NCBI GenBank assembly: GCA_965153455.1
Contig: OZ234498.1
Coordinates: 11,470,001 to 11,534,000 of the forward strand
Source of the DNA: Sphagnum compactum
Taxonomy: Eukaryota; Bryophyta; Sphagnopsida; Sphagnales
Direction of reading: 5' to 3'
Length of the DNA: 64,000 nucleotides
The notes below the pieces were generated by a model. That model saw only the letters and a program-made list of their open reading frames with translations. It searched no databases and had not been told where the DNA came from. Made by a program: the position numbers and the translations under genes. This document shows, piece after piece, positions 25,194-37,125 of this stretch. Numbering within the stretch: the stretch's first letter is position 1; each line of letters starts with the position of its first letter.

Positions 25194-25793
25194 GGGTGAA
25201 AGCATGGTAAAGCATAAAGAAAAAGTAGTTAAAAAGGCAGTCAAAAAATGGTCCAATTTTTAAAACGAATAGAAGAAAGTAGACTGAAAATAATTTAAAA
25301 TAACATAATAAAAAAATTGTGCTTTTCTTCGATTTTATAGTGAGGTGATTACAAAATTTGAGAAACTTTGGTACAATAAAAATAGATAACAAGTATATTT
25401 GAAATGATTAGTCAAATTGAGTTTAAACATATTTTTTCACAAAAGTTTGATGTAATCTACTATAATATTTAAATGTTGAAAACTTACAAGTACATTTTAA
25501 AGTACATCACGTTGAAAATGGAAAATAGTCGATAATTCATCTACTTTCACCTACATGTACAAGTTTGCATAGTTTTAAAAGTAGGAAAAAAATATAGTTA
25601 TTTTTTAAAAATCTACTTGAATGCATATTAAATATGTGATTAATCAACATCATTGTGATAAAATTAAAAATTATCCTCATGTTGATCGTCGAATAAAAAA
25701 ACATTTCTACTTTCAATACATTAAACTTGTTTATGGCTACTTGATTTATTTTGTGACATAGAGCAAAAATGTTTACTTTACATTGTTACACCT
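25194..25793. mobile_element. MITE of the GGGTG-terminus family (copy 8), 4 bp TSD TAAT
   Basis: The left end GGGTGAAAGCATGGTAAAG pairs with a worn right end whose reverse complement, allowing the last base, is AGGTGTAACAATGTAAAG. TAAT flanks both sides (25190-25193 and 25794-25797). The element is 600 bp. Its interior shares words with the copy at 14.3-14.9 kb, for example GAATGCATATTAAA. TAGG-type array lies nearby on the left and directly on the right. Confidence 0.78.
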
Positions 25794-25930
25794 TAATAGG
25801 TAAATAAGTTGTAAGTAGGGAGATGGCCAATATTTCAATACACCTATTTACCTGCAACATGCCCACCTATTTGCTTACTTGTACATACATACCTATTTAT
25901 AACCTATTTATTACCAACTTATAACCTACC
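25794..25930. repeat. TAGG/TAGT/TAAC array
   Basis: Array words resume at the MITE boundary, with CACCTATTTACCTGC-type phrases. Confidence 0.55.
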
Positions 25931-26230
25931 TACATTGTACAACATTTCTAATCATAAGAATCATAGTTTGTGATGACCAAATAACAGGTTCACATCACAA
26001 TGGTTACCATGAAATAGTCAAATATGTGATAGAAGGGGTTTTAAGGGGTCTACTTGAATTGAAAAAGGCATCCACATTGTGATACTAGGCATACACAATT
26101 AGTTGCAAACTAGTTATATACATGATTATACAAAGCAAAAAAGATGATCTGAAATAAAATTTGTAATTGCAGGAAGGATCCAAATGGGAGTTGAAAATCA
26201 GGCCCAACAAGACATGACTTTGAGGAAAAC

Positions 26231-26300
26231 TGTAATAACTAAACATGGATGTGAGAAACACTTTCAGAGTGTAACATATTGAACACTGCTGGGGATGCTC
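26231..26300 (-). mobile_element. Fragment of the PIF-type MITE family
   Basis: GGATGTGAGAAACA to CTGGGGATGCTC is the reverse complement of the left end of the MITE at 54547, and the match extends upstream over GTAATAACTAAAC. The opposite end is absent within several hundred bases, so this is a truncated copy. Confidence 0.65.
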
Positions 26301-27506
26301 ACTTGACCAGTGGTTACAAGAGGATCCTGGCTAAGTAAAAGAGAAACAGAAGTGTATTTGAATGTGAACTTGGGGTGACTTCTTGTGACAATCAACTTGG
26401 AAGAAGATTATAGAGAAACTAACTGTCATGATGAACAGTAGTCAGGCTCCAAAGATCAAAATTCAAAATCTTGCCTGGGATTGAAGTAGTAGTTGTTGAT
26501 ATGCTACAACTTTGCACTTTTTCTCTCCTGTTATGATTCACGATGATGAAAAAGTCATTTGCGTTTGAAGCTCTAGATGCACTTGTTGCCAGAGTTGAGC
26601 CATTATCACAAACTAGAACAAAACTCAAGCAGATATCAGGGTGCTTCTTCGAGTTCATTACCCCGGTTCTCAATGAAATCAAAGTAGCGATTTTAATATA
26701 TAACCACAGTCCTCAAAAATATTGAAAAAAATCAAATAAGTACAATTGCAACCACTTGTTCTTTCATGAGAACTATTGATTCTTCCAGGCTTTTTAAAAA
26801 TTTGGAATTGGTGGTTCTTTTGATTATGAAGTATGTAAGAAAACAAAACTGTCAATTATTATACAAACAAATACTTATCCAACATTGTTATTTACTGCCT
26901 ACAAGCATAAGGGAATGAATGGCAATGCTAGAGGTTGTTCCTAGCTTTGAGGTAAATCCTCTGGAGCTGCCCATTCCCACCTCCCCAAAACATTGACCTA
27001 ATTTGTAAAGAATTACATGCTGTTATGACCTTGGGCAGCTTGCTTGCAAGTTTTACCTAGGGATTCAGGAAGTACCTTCAAATACAGAGAACAAAATTAG
27101 GTCAATGCTTTAGATTGTCTTAAAATAAGTTAATGTTTGTTTTATGGAATTTTTTCAATGCACCTGGTTCCCAGTATTTCAAAGTATTGGCTTTGACACT
27201 CACTACCTTGTTGGGTACCTAGACATGTTGTATCATCCAATCTTGTTCAATTTGTTAAGTATGGTTGCCTTAGGAGACGCTCACTTGAATGAAAAAGTAG
27301 CCACTGAAATTCAGTCCAGGGTAAAGCCCCAAGCTGAAAACTTTACCAAAATTTTTGGTAAGCTGCCCACGTGAAAAGGAGCCAAGCATGGGCCCCATTT
27401 AGGTCAAGCTTGTGGTCTTCACCCTTTACCCTAAACAGTTCCGATTTTTTTTAATTTCCCTGTGATACCCAGAGGGTATCATTCGAAAAAAACACACAAA
27501 AGTGCA
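26301..27506. other. Unresolved intergenic DNA
   Basis: Nothing recognised on either strand. Confidence 0.5.
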
Positions 27507-27574
27507 GGGTGCTTCAAAAAATGGAATGCCCACTAGACATTCCATTCCAGTAGCATTCTACTTTTGAAACACCC
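27507..27574. repeat. Short hairpin with GGGTG ends
   Basis: GGGTGCTTCAAAAAATGGAA is mirrored by a right arm whose reverse complement reads GGGTGTTTCAAAAGTAGAA. The middle adds a GGAATG/CATTCC pair. The whole 68 bp could fold into one imperfect hairpin. Its ends resemble those of the GGGTG MITE family, but it is far shorter. Confidence 0.55.
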
Positions 27575-28631
27575 CACAAAACAATGGAGGCAAGAATATG
27601 TCATGTAATACACAACTATTGTTTTTTTATTTTTTATTTTGTGACATTGAAAGTTTGGCAAATTTTCACACAAATATCAAATTTAATTGAATTTACACTA
27701 GAAAAATAAATTCCAAAAAAATTCCCAAATTTATTTTGTCGAATAAAATCACTGAACAAAATATTTACATGTGAAATTTCGAGTCAAACATTCAATATGT
27801 TGCCTAGTTTAATGGTTTTTGGACATAAGTTGGAACAAAAAAATCCAAAAAATAAATAAATGATATGTTTTTCAATCCCATACATATTACATTTCTTATT
27901 GAAACAAAAAGTAAAATTTTGGGAATACACCAATTACTTGAACCAAAGTGTCAAAAGATTCTGTATGGCAATCATAATCGATTAAATCCCAAATTGTACC
28001 ATTCTCACTTGGTTATGTAAATTTACTCATATTATGGCTAAATTGTATATCCCTTGTGAACAAACCAGGGGATAGACTTCGTTCAGGTAAATAAGAAATA
28101 TCGTAAGTAGAGCAAAACCGTGTATATAATGACCAAATTAAGGTGACTTGGAAGTTGTTGTTTCATTTGGATAGATAAAGGTTCCCTTTCAGCTTTGGTC
28201 CACATAACCAGCATTTGGATGATGCCCTTTGGATGGATCTTTGCATTGCATTTGAATGTCATCATTCCCATTGCGATTATCACCCTGTGTTGTTTGTTCA
28301 ATTCTCAATCAATGTTGTTAATGGCTCCTTGGTTGTCAAACTTGATAAACCCACATTTGCTTCAACTAAAAAATATGCATTTAGTCCCCTTGTCACATGG
28401 GTCTCTCATTACCTTCAATATTGTTTGGAAAAATGTTATTCTCATAACAAATATCACACTCTTTGAGCATTTTAACTTTTTAAAATTTTCATTATTTCAT
28501 TATCCATTTTACTTTGTATCCATCGGTTAGTGAAACAAGCAACTCATCGCATCATGACTCTGCCTTGTACAGTGAGTTCAAAGTTAGACCCAAAAACTTT
28601 CAATATTGGATGTAAATTTTTTCATCTAGAT
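27575..28631. other. Unresolved AT-rich DNA
   Basis: Overlapping frames of 70-110 codons near 28.1-28.5 kb on both strands match nothing I recognise. Confidence 0.45.
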
Positions 28632-28777
28632 GCATGATGGAAGCTGCCCATCCATCTTATATGAGCAGATGAATGTCCACATGTCACTCACACAGTGCTT
28701 CAAGGCATGATGGAAACTGCCCATTCATCTTGCATGAGCAGATGAATGTCCACATGTCACTCATACAGTGGTTCAAG
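28632..28777 (+). repeat. 73 bp tandem duplication
   Basis: GCATGATGGAAGCTGCCCAT (28632) recurs as GCATGATGGAAACTGCCCAT (28705). Both copies continue in step through GAGCAGATGAATGTCCACAT. Confidence 0.85.
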
Positions 28778-30889
28778 GTTGAGCCAAAATTTTATCCCCA
28801 AAAAATCCAGCACAGATGCATAAGCTCTTCCCTATGGGCAGAGCCAAAAACTAGGGTTTGATAAAGCCAAAATTACATACTACAAAACTAAACAATGTGG
28901 AAGGAGGGGAAAGGCCAAAAGTGAGTGAGCATGAAATTAAACCTGTGCAATTTCAAAACCCACCTCCCAAATCTCAATTGTAAGGACATTCATCAGCAAG
29001 CTGAACAAATCTCTCATCTTATATATGATAAAGGGTGTGATGCCCGGATATTAAAACCCTACTATCCACACCTGCTACAAACTAGGCACCTTGGAAGTCC
29101 CTCAGGCAAATGGCCCCACTCCACATGATATAACCTCGTTCCCCCTTTTATTCAAACATCTCATTAGCACTCTAGTGGTTAGATACCCGTCAGTACTTAT
29201 TTGACAGAATATGGATCTTAGTGTCCATATCAAGTTCCATTAAAATGCATGAACAAAGCAAGAGTGTTGCACTCCACATGATCTAGCCTAGAGCCCCATT
29301 ACTAGGGTTGAATTCTTTCAGAAGTTGTCCAAAAAAAAATTGATTGGATGATGGCTAGGTGAGGTTCACAATTCTACAAAAAAATCACACCCTATGAATT
29401 GTAATTGAAGCTTTAGCCAAGTTATATGATGAAGAGTCATTCAATTGTTTTTATATGCTTGACAAACTAAATGTTTCCTTTTTTTCCCTTTTTTCTCGTT
29501 TGGTCGATAAGTAGTGTTAACCCTATACGGTGAAGAACAATTTAATAAAACATACAGATTTACATGGCAAACTAAATGTTTCCTTTCCTTTCAAGGTTAA
29601 ATGGGTAGTCAATGTTGAAGTGTCAAGTATGGAGGTGGTGATAACCTAGTCCATACTAAGGTGTTGTTTTATTTAGAAAGACAATTAATATTTGTTTCAT
29701 ATTATTCATAGAATGCTTAGATAGAGGATGAAACCTCTAATCATGGGTTCACTAGGGTTGAAATGTTAAATGACCACTAAATTTGTAAATTAATTTGCAT
29801 TGAGTGTCACACTCAAAATCAATTCCTTTTTTTAACTTGTGAAAGTGCTAAAAGGAGTTTAATCTTAACTATGATGTCCAAGACAAATTTTGATATAGGC
29901 CGCCTTCCTTTATCTATTAACACACCCTTTACAATCACATTAAATGCCAATCACAACAATTTCATGTTGTGTTAATGTTTGGTCAAACTTTGAAAGGATT
30001 TTATGGGTAACAACAAAGTGAGGATGAAGAGACCAATAGGGTACAAAATGAGAATTGGATTAAGAAAGAATTTTAAAATAACTCTATTGTGTTTTAGGAT
30101 AAAAGCACAATAGGGTTATCACACTTCATGTTAATGCCATCAAGTGTTAAAAGTTAATTATAGTACCTATAGTATTTTTGGTGACACATAATTTTATGCA
30201 AACATTCTAATTTTTTCCATCCCAATCCAATGATCAAAATGTAAAACGATTTACAATCACTTCAATTTGCAACCATTCTAAATTTGATCCAATAATCAAG
30301 ATCTAAAATGGTTGTATATACAATACATATATCACAACCCATATGATATCAACTTGTGACACATAGAACCCCATGACTAAAATTGAACCCTAGTCACAAA
30401 ATGTCCTAGTCATGAATGTCATGTTTTGGTGTAGTGGACATTTGGCCTCCCTTGGATGAATATATACAACCCTTGTAGAAATCCAATGCCAATAATTAAT
30501 GTTTATACACGAGTTCATTATAATGCAAGCTATAAGATGTCATGTACATGGTCTATTCATTATTATACAAGTGGCAAAAACAATTTGTAGTTCCAAAAGT
30601 TACAATTCTAGTTGTTGCGAAAACAACTACATTTTCATCCATCCATACACACTCCAAAATGGATGTAAATTTACACTTTTTTCTACTTTTTCCATCCAAA
30701 CATAGAATAATCACACATTCTAGTCACATTTTCAACTATACTTACCCTATGATCATATGTCACTATAGTTATTTATGATTACACTAACACATAGAATTGA
30801 ACTACTTTTAGTCGCAAAACTAGTTGATTTGGACACTAGTCATATGGCTAGTCGCAACCATAGGGTTGGAATGGACTACATTTTTTCTA
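28778..30889. other. Unresolved AT-rich DNA
   Basis: No gene or bounded element recognised. Confidence 0.5.
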
Positions 30890-31615
30890 GTGGTGCCTTA
30901 TGTTATTCCGCCCTTGGATATTTTCAAATATTTGAAATCATTCCACTCTAGATTATTTTAAGTTATTTCACCCTAAGTATTTTAAGTTCTTATATCTTAA
31001 TTATTTTAGGTTATTCTAAATTATGTTATTTTTATTGTTTTAGGTTAATCCACCTTAGGCTAATATAAGTTATTATAGGATATTCCACTTTACATTATTT
31101 TTTACTATTTTACCCTAGGGTATTATAGGTTTATTTATTTTAATCTTTTTAAAATATTTTATTTTAATTTATTTTTGGTTTTTTTAAGCTTTTAAAATAT
31201 TCCACCCTAGGTTAGGTTATTTTACCTTAAGCTATTTTTGGTTATTTTAAGCATTTTAGGTTATTGACTATCATAGGTTCTTTTAGGTTATTCCACCTTA
31301 GTTTCTTTTAGACTATAACTTAAACTATTATATGACATAATGTATAATAACCTAGGGTATACCCTAAGGTGTAATAGTTTAAAATAACTTAAAATAACCC
31401 AAAGTATAAATTATAATAGTTGCAAGTGAAGAGCCCTAAATTACCAAAAATAACCTTGGTTAGAATAGTTTAGAATACCTTAAGTAGAATAATTGAAAAT
31501 AACCTATAACATAATAACTTAAAATAATTTAATGTGGAATGACTTAGAATAACCAAGAAGAACTTAGGGTAGATAACCTAAACTAGCCTAAAGTGGAATA
31601 GCTTAAAATTGAAAA
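30890..31615. repeat. Mirrored low-complexity block (TTATTTTAGG / CCTAAAATAA)
   Basis: From about 30900 to 31310 the plus strand is made of words like GGTTATTTTAAG, TTATTCCACC and TTAGG. From about 31330 to 31610 it is made of their complements (AAAATAACTT, GGTGTAATAG, TAACCTAAAG). The switch lies near 31320-31360. The two halves could pair as a large imperfect hairpin. No coding frame or sharp ends were found. Confidence 0.65.
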
Positions 31616-32640
31616 TTTTGTCTTTTGTAGAGCCACCATTCTTCATAAAATCAATTTTGAAGTAAAATCCTCATGTCAATATTCCATCAAAGGATCAATT
31701 AATGAAGAACATTTTTCTAATGTTAGATAAGAACATTAACAAAAATAATTTCATATTTGAAGTTCTTGAATTTGGTGACATTTTCATTATGAATTTTAAT
31801 TATGAATTTTTTTTAAATGAACATTTTTGTTCTCATTGTTCAATTTTTAATCACAATCAAGGGATCTTGGTCATGTAACATTGGTTTCTTTGATATTATA
31901 TACACATCTAGGGATGCCATGGCCTTGCAAGTGAATGAAGTTAACCACATATGGATTGAATGTTAAGATCCTTACATATGTAAAAGATGAAAGCAATAAT
32001 CTCTCAACTATGACCATTGCCTTAACTTCTATTGTTTTTTGTGAAGTATATGTTGAAATTAACAATACCATTCATAGCGAATTGCTAGGGGCATGCCATT
32101 TCTAAATGCTACCAAATATGCAATACATGGCACAAAAATCTATGTTAGATTAACATCAATTTGCATCAAAGAATGTTAATCTATTTTGCAAAATATTGTC
32201 TTCTAAACCAAAAAAAGTGGAAAGGGATGCTAAAAATGGCGTAAAGCTTGTTTGGATACCGATTTATGTCCACACAAATTAAAGATTCTAATGAAGATGG
32301 GATTTGCTTCAAAAGTCATTATATTCCAAGAGATGGTTGAATTTAAAAACATTATTGCTTGTTGTTATGGGTGACAATAATTGATGGCCCTCTAAGGGTA
32401 TGTACCAGGTCCACATGTTTAAATTGTAGCCCAAATTGTTTTGATGCATTAAGGCACATGGTTAACCAATGTGTCATTAACCAAAGCCAAGGTTACTAAT
32501 TGTTGTTTAATGCATTTGCTATTGTAATTTTTCTTATCATCCAAATGCCATTAGTACAATACTTGGCACCTAACTCCTTGGAAACCTAGGATTTTGATGC
32601 AAAACTTCAAGTGTTGTGACAACATATGCAAACGCAAATG
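31616..32640. other. Probable decayed transposon DNA upstream of a hAT fragment
   Basis: Short plus-strand frames contain weak hAT-like words, but nothing definite before 32640. Confidence 0.35.
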
Positions 32641-32912
32641 GCAAAATTCTAAAACACTTCTTTTCATTTATGTTGTCTTTTTAGGAACACAAAGCTCACA
32701 ACATGTTGAGTATAATGTTTGACCCATATTTCAAAAGCTTAAAGATGGTCATACAATATGTTGAAAAGGAACAAACTCATATGATTATAAGTGAGTATAA
32801 CATGTATGTCTTATTTCCCTTTTTTTTCACAAGTTACAAGATTGACAACACGTGTAGCCAAAAACATGAAATGAAACTCAAAACATTTATAAAATGGACT
32901 ATAAAAAAATAA
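32640..32912 (+). pseudogene. hAT transposase fragment
   Basis: The plus strand reads AHNMLSIMFDPYFKSLK and a following EEY-like block (ISEYNMY) at about 32695-32810. The ML-x3-DPxFK motif followed by a conserved acidic/tyrosine block is typical of the C-terminal half of plant hAT transposases. The upstream part is frame-shifted, and no dimerisation domain, zinc finger or element end was seen. It is separate from the longer hAT at 60-62 kb. Confidence 0.5.
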
Positions 32913-33170
32913 CTCATGTGTAGACCAAAATTTTGTTTCAATTGGCTACACTTTTACAAACATGCAAACCTAGGATTTAGATTAAAATCAATGCACCATT
33001 CATTGTTGCAAATGGTTATTACTTTCCAATGTCCCACCCCTCTGTGCAATCACTAACATGTGTCTTTGTGCTTTTGAGTAAATCACAATTGTTGATGTTT
33101 TTGCTAATTAACAAACAAGTTTGAATAATGAACATGGATGTTGAATGTGGCAACTGAATTTCATAACTTT

Positions 33171-33444
33171 GTATATGTTTTGACAAATAAATGCACACTT
33201 AATTTATGTAGTTATAACGGAACCCTTAGCATTCTAATAAAAAATGAACAAAGTGGCAAATCTATTTGAATGATTTTCGTTCATGTAGTAACCTAAATTA
33301 TCATTATGTATATGTTTTGACAAATAAATGCACACTTAATTTATGTAGTTATAACGGAACCCTTAGCATTCTAATAAAAAATGAACAAAGTGGCAAATCT
33401 ATTTGAATGATTTTCGTTCATGTAGTAACCTAAATTATCATTAT
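33171..33444 (+). repeat. Apparently identical 137 bp tandem duplication
   Basis: Copies 33171-33307 and 33308-33444 begin with GTATATGTTTTGACAAATAA and end with TTATCATTAT. I saw no difference between them by eye. Either the duplication is recent or it is an assembly artefact. Confidence 0.92.
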
Positions 33445-35150
33445 TATCATGTAATGGCTACCATAGCATGAAAATAGATTGTTGGAATAAATTTTAGATT
33501 AATGTGACAAATCAATTGTTGCTCACCCAACTTAAATATTTATCTATTGAAAAAGATAAAATATTGTCTAAATTTTAATACAACTTTAGAATTCCATGTT
33601 CATAATGATCAATGCTCCAATTATCACAAAATAGAATTAGAATTAAAAAATGAAAAGTAATTTTTTCTTATTGTTACAACACTTAAATATCCAACACTTA
33701 AATTGTCAAATTCTAATGATATTTTCATTTTTACCCTACATATTTTCCTTACTACTCTTAGCACTCATATTTTTTAAAGAATTTTAGCTATTTTTAACCA
33801 CCAAAGAAAATGTTGATTCCCAATTATGTAGGTGTTTTGTTTTTCAAAATGCTTACTTTCTTTGTTTTCCCCATGATACCATGTAGGTTTCAACCAAGTA
33901 TCATGAGATTTTTTTAAAAAACTAAAATCAATACATGTTTTTACACTCGATAAAACCTTTGGTTGCATCTTTATTCGAATTCATCTAGCTCATGTTCAAC
34001 TCCAATTCATGTGAGCCTTTATTCTAGCAAAGCCCATGAGCAAGGGCCTTCCCAATGCAAAATGTTCACCAACTTTATGGTCAACTTAGTCATTTTCATA
34101 CCATGTTACTAAATCATCAATGTAAAACACCTAGAAACCAAAAAAAAAGAACATTTTCCACATGAGGACTTCAATTGCCCAACCATGAAGAAAACATAAA
34201 ATGAAAGATGCATTACATGACAATCACAAATAGGAATGTGGGTTTAGTTCATTAAAAGTTTCATTAACCATTTGAATGAAATCATCACTAATTCACTAAA
34301 TTAAAAATTGAGTTAATTCACCATCTCTTTTAGTGATCAACGACATATTATTATGAACAAGTGAATTCCTTAGCATGTGATCAAATAGGTAACTAACATG
34401 TGGCAATTTAATTAAGTTATATTTATATATATATTTTTTATCATGATTTTATTTTTCATATTTTAATAAATATTTTATACAATTAAAATACATATTTTGG
34501 TATTAAGGTTTGAACATTGGTCACCAAGGAAACAATCTATTGTCTTTGCCAAATATACCTTTTATCATTGTAACACATGTTGTCGAAAATTGACTATATC
34601 ACAATTACACCAAATTGTTTTATAAATCAAAATTTGAAATGTATTTTTCTCATATTTTGTTCAAATGAAACAAATGAAAAATCATTCGTAAACCTTTTTT
34701 AAAAATCTCCACATTCATGGTGAATAAACATACAAAATTACAAATAATTTGAAAGAAAAAACATTTGAATGTCATTGTTTAACAAAAATTCAAAACACAT
34801 TTCTTCATAAACAAAAAGATTTATTGACATGACTTGTAAATAAATATTTTTATATTGAACTTTGAAATTTTCAATTTTTTTAATGAAAAATATTTTATGG
34901 TTGACTTTTTTTAAATGAAAAAATTTTAATCCCCAAATTTTAACCATTTATTTAAATTACAAATAAAATTTTCATTGATCTCTTGAATACTACATTACAA
35001 ATTTGAAACAATATTATGTCCAAAATGTTTTTATAATGTATATTTATTAGATGTTAATTATGAAATATTATATAAATAATTCGAAAAACAAAAAATAATT
35101 ATGCCTCCTCATAATATAATAAATTGTAATGCAATAATGTTATAATATAA
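33445..35150. other. Very AT-rich DNA
   Basis: No gene recognised. A weak tRNA-like sequence lies near 34500-34580 on the minus strand (listed separately). Confidence 0.5.
34500..34580 (-). repeat. tRNA-like (SINE-head-like) sequence, weak
   Basis: On the minus strand TGTTACAATGAT (box-A-like) is followed about 50 bases later by GTTCAAACC (box-B-like). It is the weakest of four such sequences in the window. Confidence 0.25.
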
Positions 35151-35500
35151 CCCTAAAGCACTAGTTCACAATTACAAAGGCCTCTTAAACATGAAGCCTA
35201 CGAAGAGGCCCCGTCAAGTAGGTGTAAAGAGGCCTTACAGGCAAGGCATAAGGTGCCTCTCTCACTCTTGTAACATTGTGAGCTACATTGGTTTAGCCTT
35301 ATGACAATCATTGGCCTTGTGCTTTACAATGGGTTAAGGCCCGCATGTGAGGGACAGTCCCCAAAGAGGGGCCTACTAGTACCAACCAAGGTGAAATTTT
35401 ACTTGGCTACTACCTACCATCTCATCCTAGGCCAGGCCCTAATATTTGGGGACACCTCCACCCTAGGGCTTTGCCTTATACAAACAAGCATGCAAGTAAA
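35151..35500. other. Locally GC-richer patch of unknown origin
   Basis: Base composition shifts sharply from the AT-rich DNA on its left. GGCCTCTT and AAGAGGCC form an 8 bp stem around 35180-35215, and AAGAGGCC-like words recur. A 71-codon frame (35301-35516) resembles nothing known. Confidence 0.4.
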
Positions 35501-35539
35501 TATGTGTATCCAGTAACTAACATAAATAGGGCAGTACAC

Positions 35540-36033
35540 AAGCTTTTTTTTTCTTTTTCTTTTTCTTTTTTTCCTTTTTCCAAAAATTGAAAATCTCTGA
35601 AAAATTAGCAAAATTAGTTGAATAAAATATTTTCTTTATAATTCCAAAATTTTCCCAATCTTTGTGGGGAAAAACACTATTGTGTGTACTCATGCCATTT
35701 GGATGTATGGGGTCCATTTTAGGGCAACAATAAAGAGAGAGAGAGAGAAAGACTTGCTGCCCAAAGCATGAAAAAATGAAAACACACAAGCAAAGAAGTT
35801 ACCACCTACCTACTCACTGCATGGCTGCATCACAAATACAGCAAAGAAGTTACCACCTAGCCGCTCACGCTCTTGTTGCAAACCCCCAACAACCCCCCCT
35901 TTGGCTCTTCATTCCACCGTCGCTCGCAGCCCTCCGTCCACTGTCTATTGCCATCGCTGGCCACGGCGACCGCGCGCGCACATTCCATGGCTGCGCCCGG
36001 GGCAATGCCGTTCTCCTCCGCTTTTCAATCAAG
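35540..36033 (+). promoter_or_regulatory. Probable INTS3 promoter region and first non-coding exon
   Basis: This precedes the gene and shows a pyrimidine tract (35545-35580), a short GA repeat (35736-35749) and an 18 bp direct repeat, GCAAAGAAGTTACCACCT, at 35790 and 35841. GC then rises sharply from about 35880 and ends at a good donor, CAATCAAG followed by GTACCTG at 36034. The transcription start is not determinable. An ATG at 35987 in good context opens a frame (MAAPGAMPFSSAFQS) that stops soon after splicing to the acceptors I tried, so it is at most another upstream ORF. Confidence 0.45.
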
Positions 36034-37110
36034 GTACCTGACATCATCTGTGTGCAGTTTTTGTCTTGTTTTTTTGGGTGGGATTGGGGCAGGGTTTCTT
36101 CACTTTGGGGTTTTGTTGGTGGAGAAAATGCAAGACCTAGTTGTTGTGGTGGTGTGCGGAATGCAGTAGAATTTTGATATAGTGAGATTGAAATTCCGCG
36201 AGAAAAGTTGCTCAATGGCTTCTGGAAGTACGTGTGTGCAGAGATTTCATCGAAAAATGTCGAACCATGAAAAAGAACTGCATGGCGTTATTGTTTTAGA
36301 AAGAAATCAACGGGCGTGATTATTATTATTATTCGGTTATTTAGTCGCAGCAGCAGTGGTGGCTGTGGCCAGCTTCTTTTCTTTCCTGTTCGTGGTCGAG
36401 CTGCGTGGAATTGCGGAGGCGTAGTTCTCCAAATCCCGTTGGATTTTGAAGCTTGAGATCGTTGGAGTTGATTTTAGGGTTTTGGAACCCTAAGCCCGAT
36501 TGCTGCATTCCTTGTCTTGGCTATGAAATGATATTAGCTTGGTGACATTCATCTGAACTTATTGGAAGGTAGCTTACACCTCCTGCTTTCTGAATACACA
36601 AGCAGCTGTTGGTTAAGGGTTGGAGTTGGGTTGTGAAAAATGTTGCCAATAATTAGGGTTTCCATTCACTGGAGCTGCACCTTTCAGGCTGCTATTTCTT
36701 CAGGTTCAGAAAGGGGGAATAGAGAGGGAGAGTGAGATAAAGATCAAAACATTTTGGCACCTGAATGTATGCATCTGTCTCATTTTGTTCCAGAAGTGCA
36801 GAGGGTTTATGTTTCTTTGACTTGTTTCTGAAAAGCTGTTTCTTGGTGGGGTTGCAGATGCGGATGTTTGTGCGAGAGTTGTATGCCCAATCCATGAGTT
36901 GCCACCCAAATGCAGTGACATCCTTGTTGGCATCTGGGTGGAAGATTAACGGCACTTCATTAGGACTCCTGTTCAGTTTCTCAATTGTAGACCTAATAGC
37001 ACATACCTTAGATACTGAAGACATGTGCACCTGTTCACCCTAGATGAGAATGCAATGGGGCCTGGGGTTCTGGAGAACCTCAATTAGATATTTTTCTTGT
37101 GGCCTTTGAG
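36034..37110 (+). other. Probable 5' UTR intron(s) of INTS3
   Basis: The segment runs from GTACCTG at 36034 to a candidate acceptor TTTCACAG near 37119, with another possible acceptor (GGTTGCAG) near 36858. No coding continuity was found. The exact splicing needs transcript data. Confidence 0.4.
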
Positions 37111-37125
37111 ATTTCACAGGGAGCC

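Noticed and set aside
28083-28530. Gene on either strand at 28.1-28.5 kb
   Set aside because: Several overlapping frames are open in AT-rich DNA but none shows a family motif or splice structure.
33774-34140. Retrotransposon reverse transcriptase on the minus strand (a FYIDDL-like word)
   Set aside because: Only the short FYIDDLVTWYEN word fits; the following residues do not match gypsy or copia polymerases and no other domain is near.
35987-36033. INTS3 start codon in the first exon (MAAPGAMPF...)
   Set aside because: Splicing to the available acceptors near 36858 and 37119 gives a stop within about ten codons; the conserved N-terminus starts at 37287.
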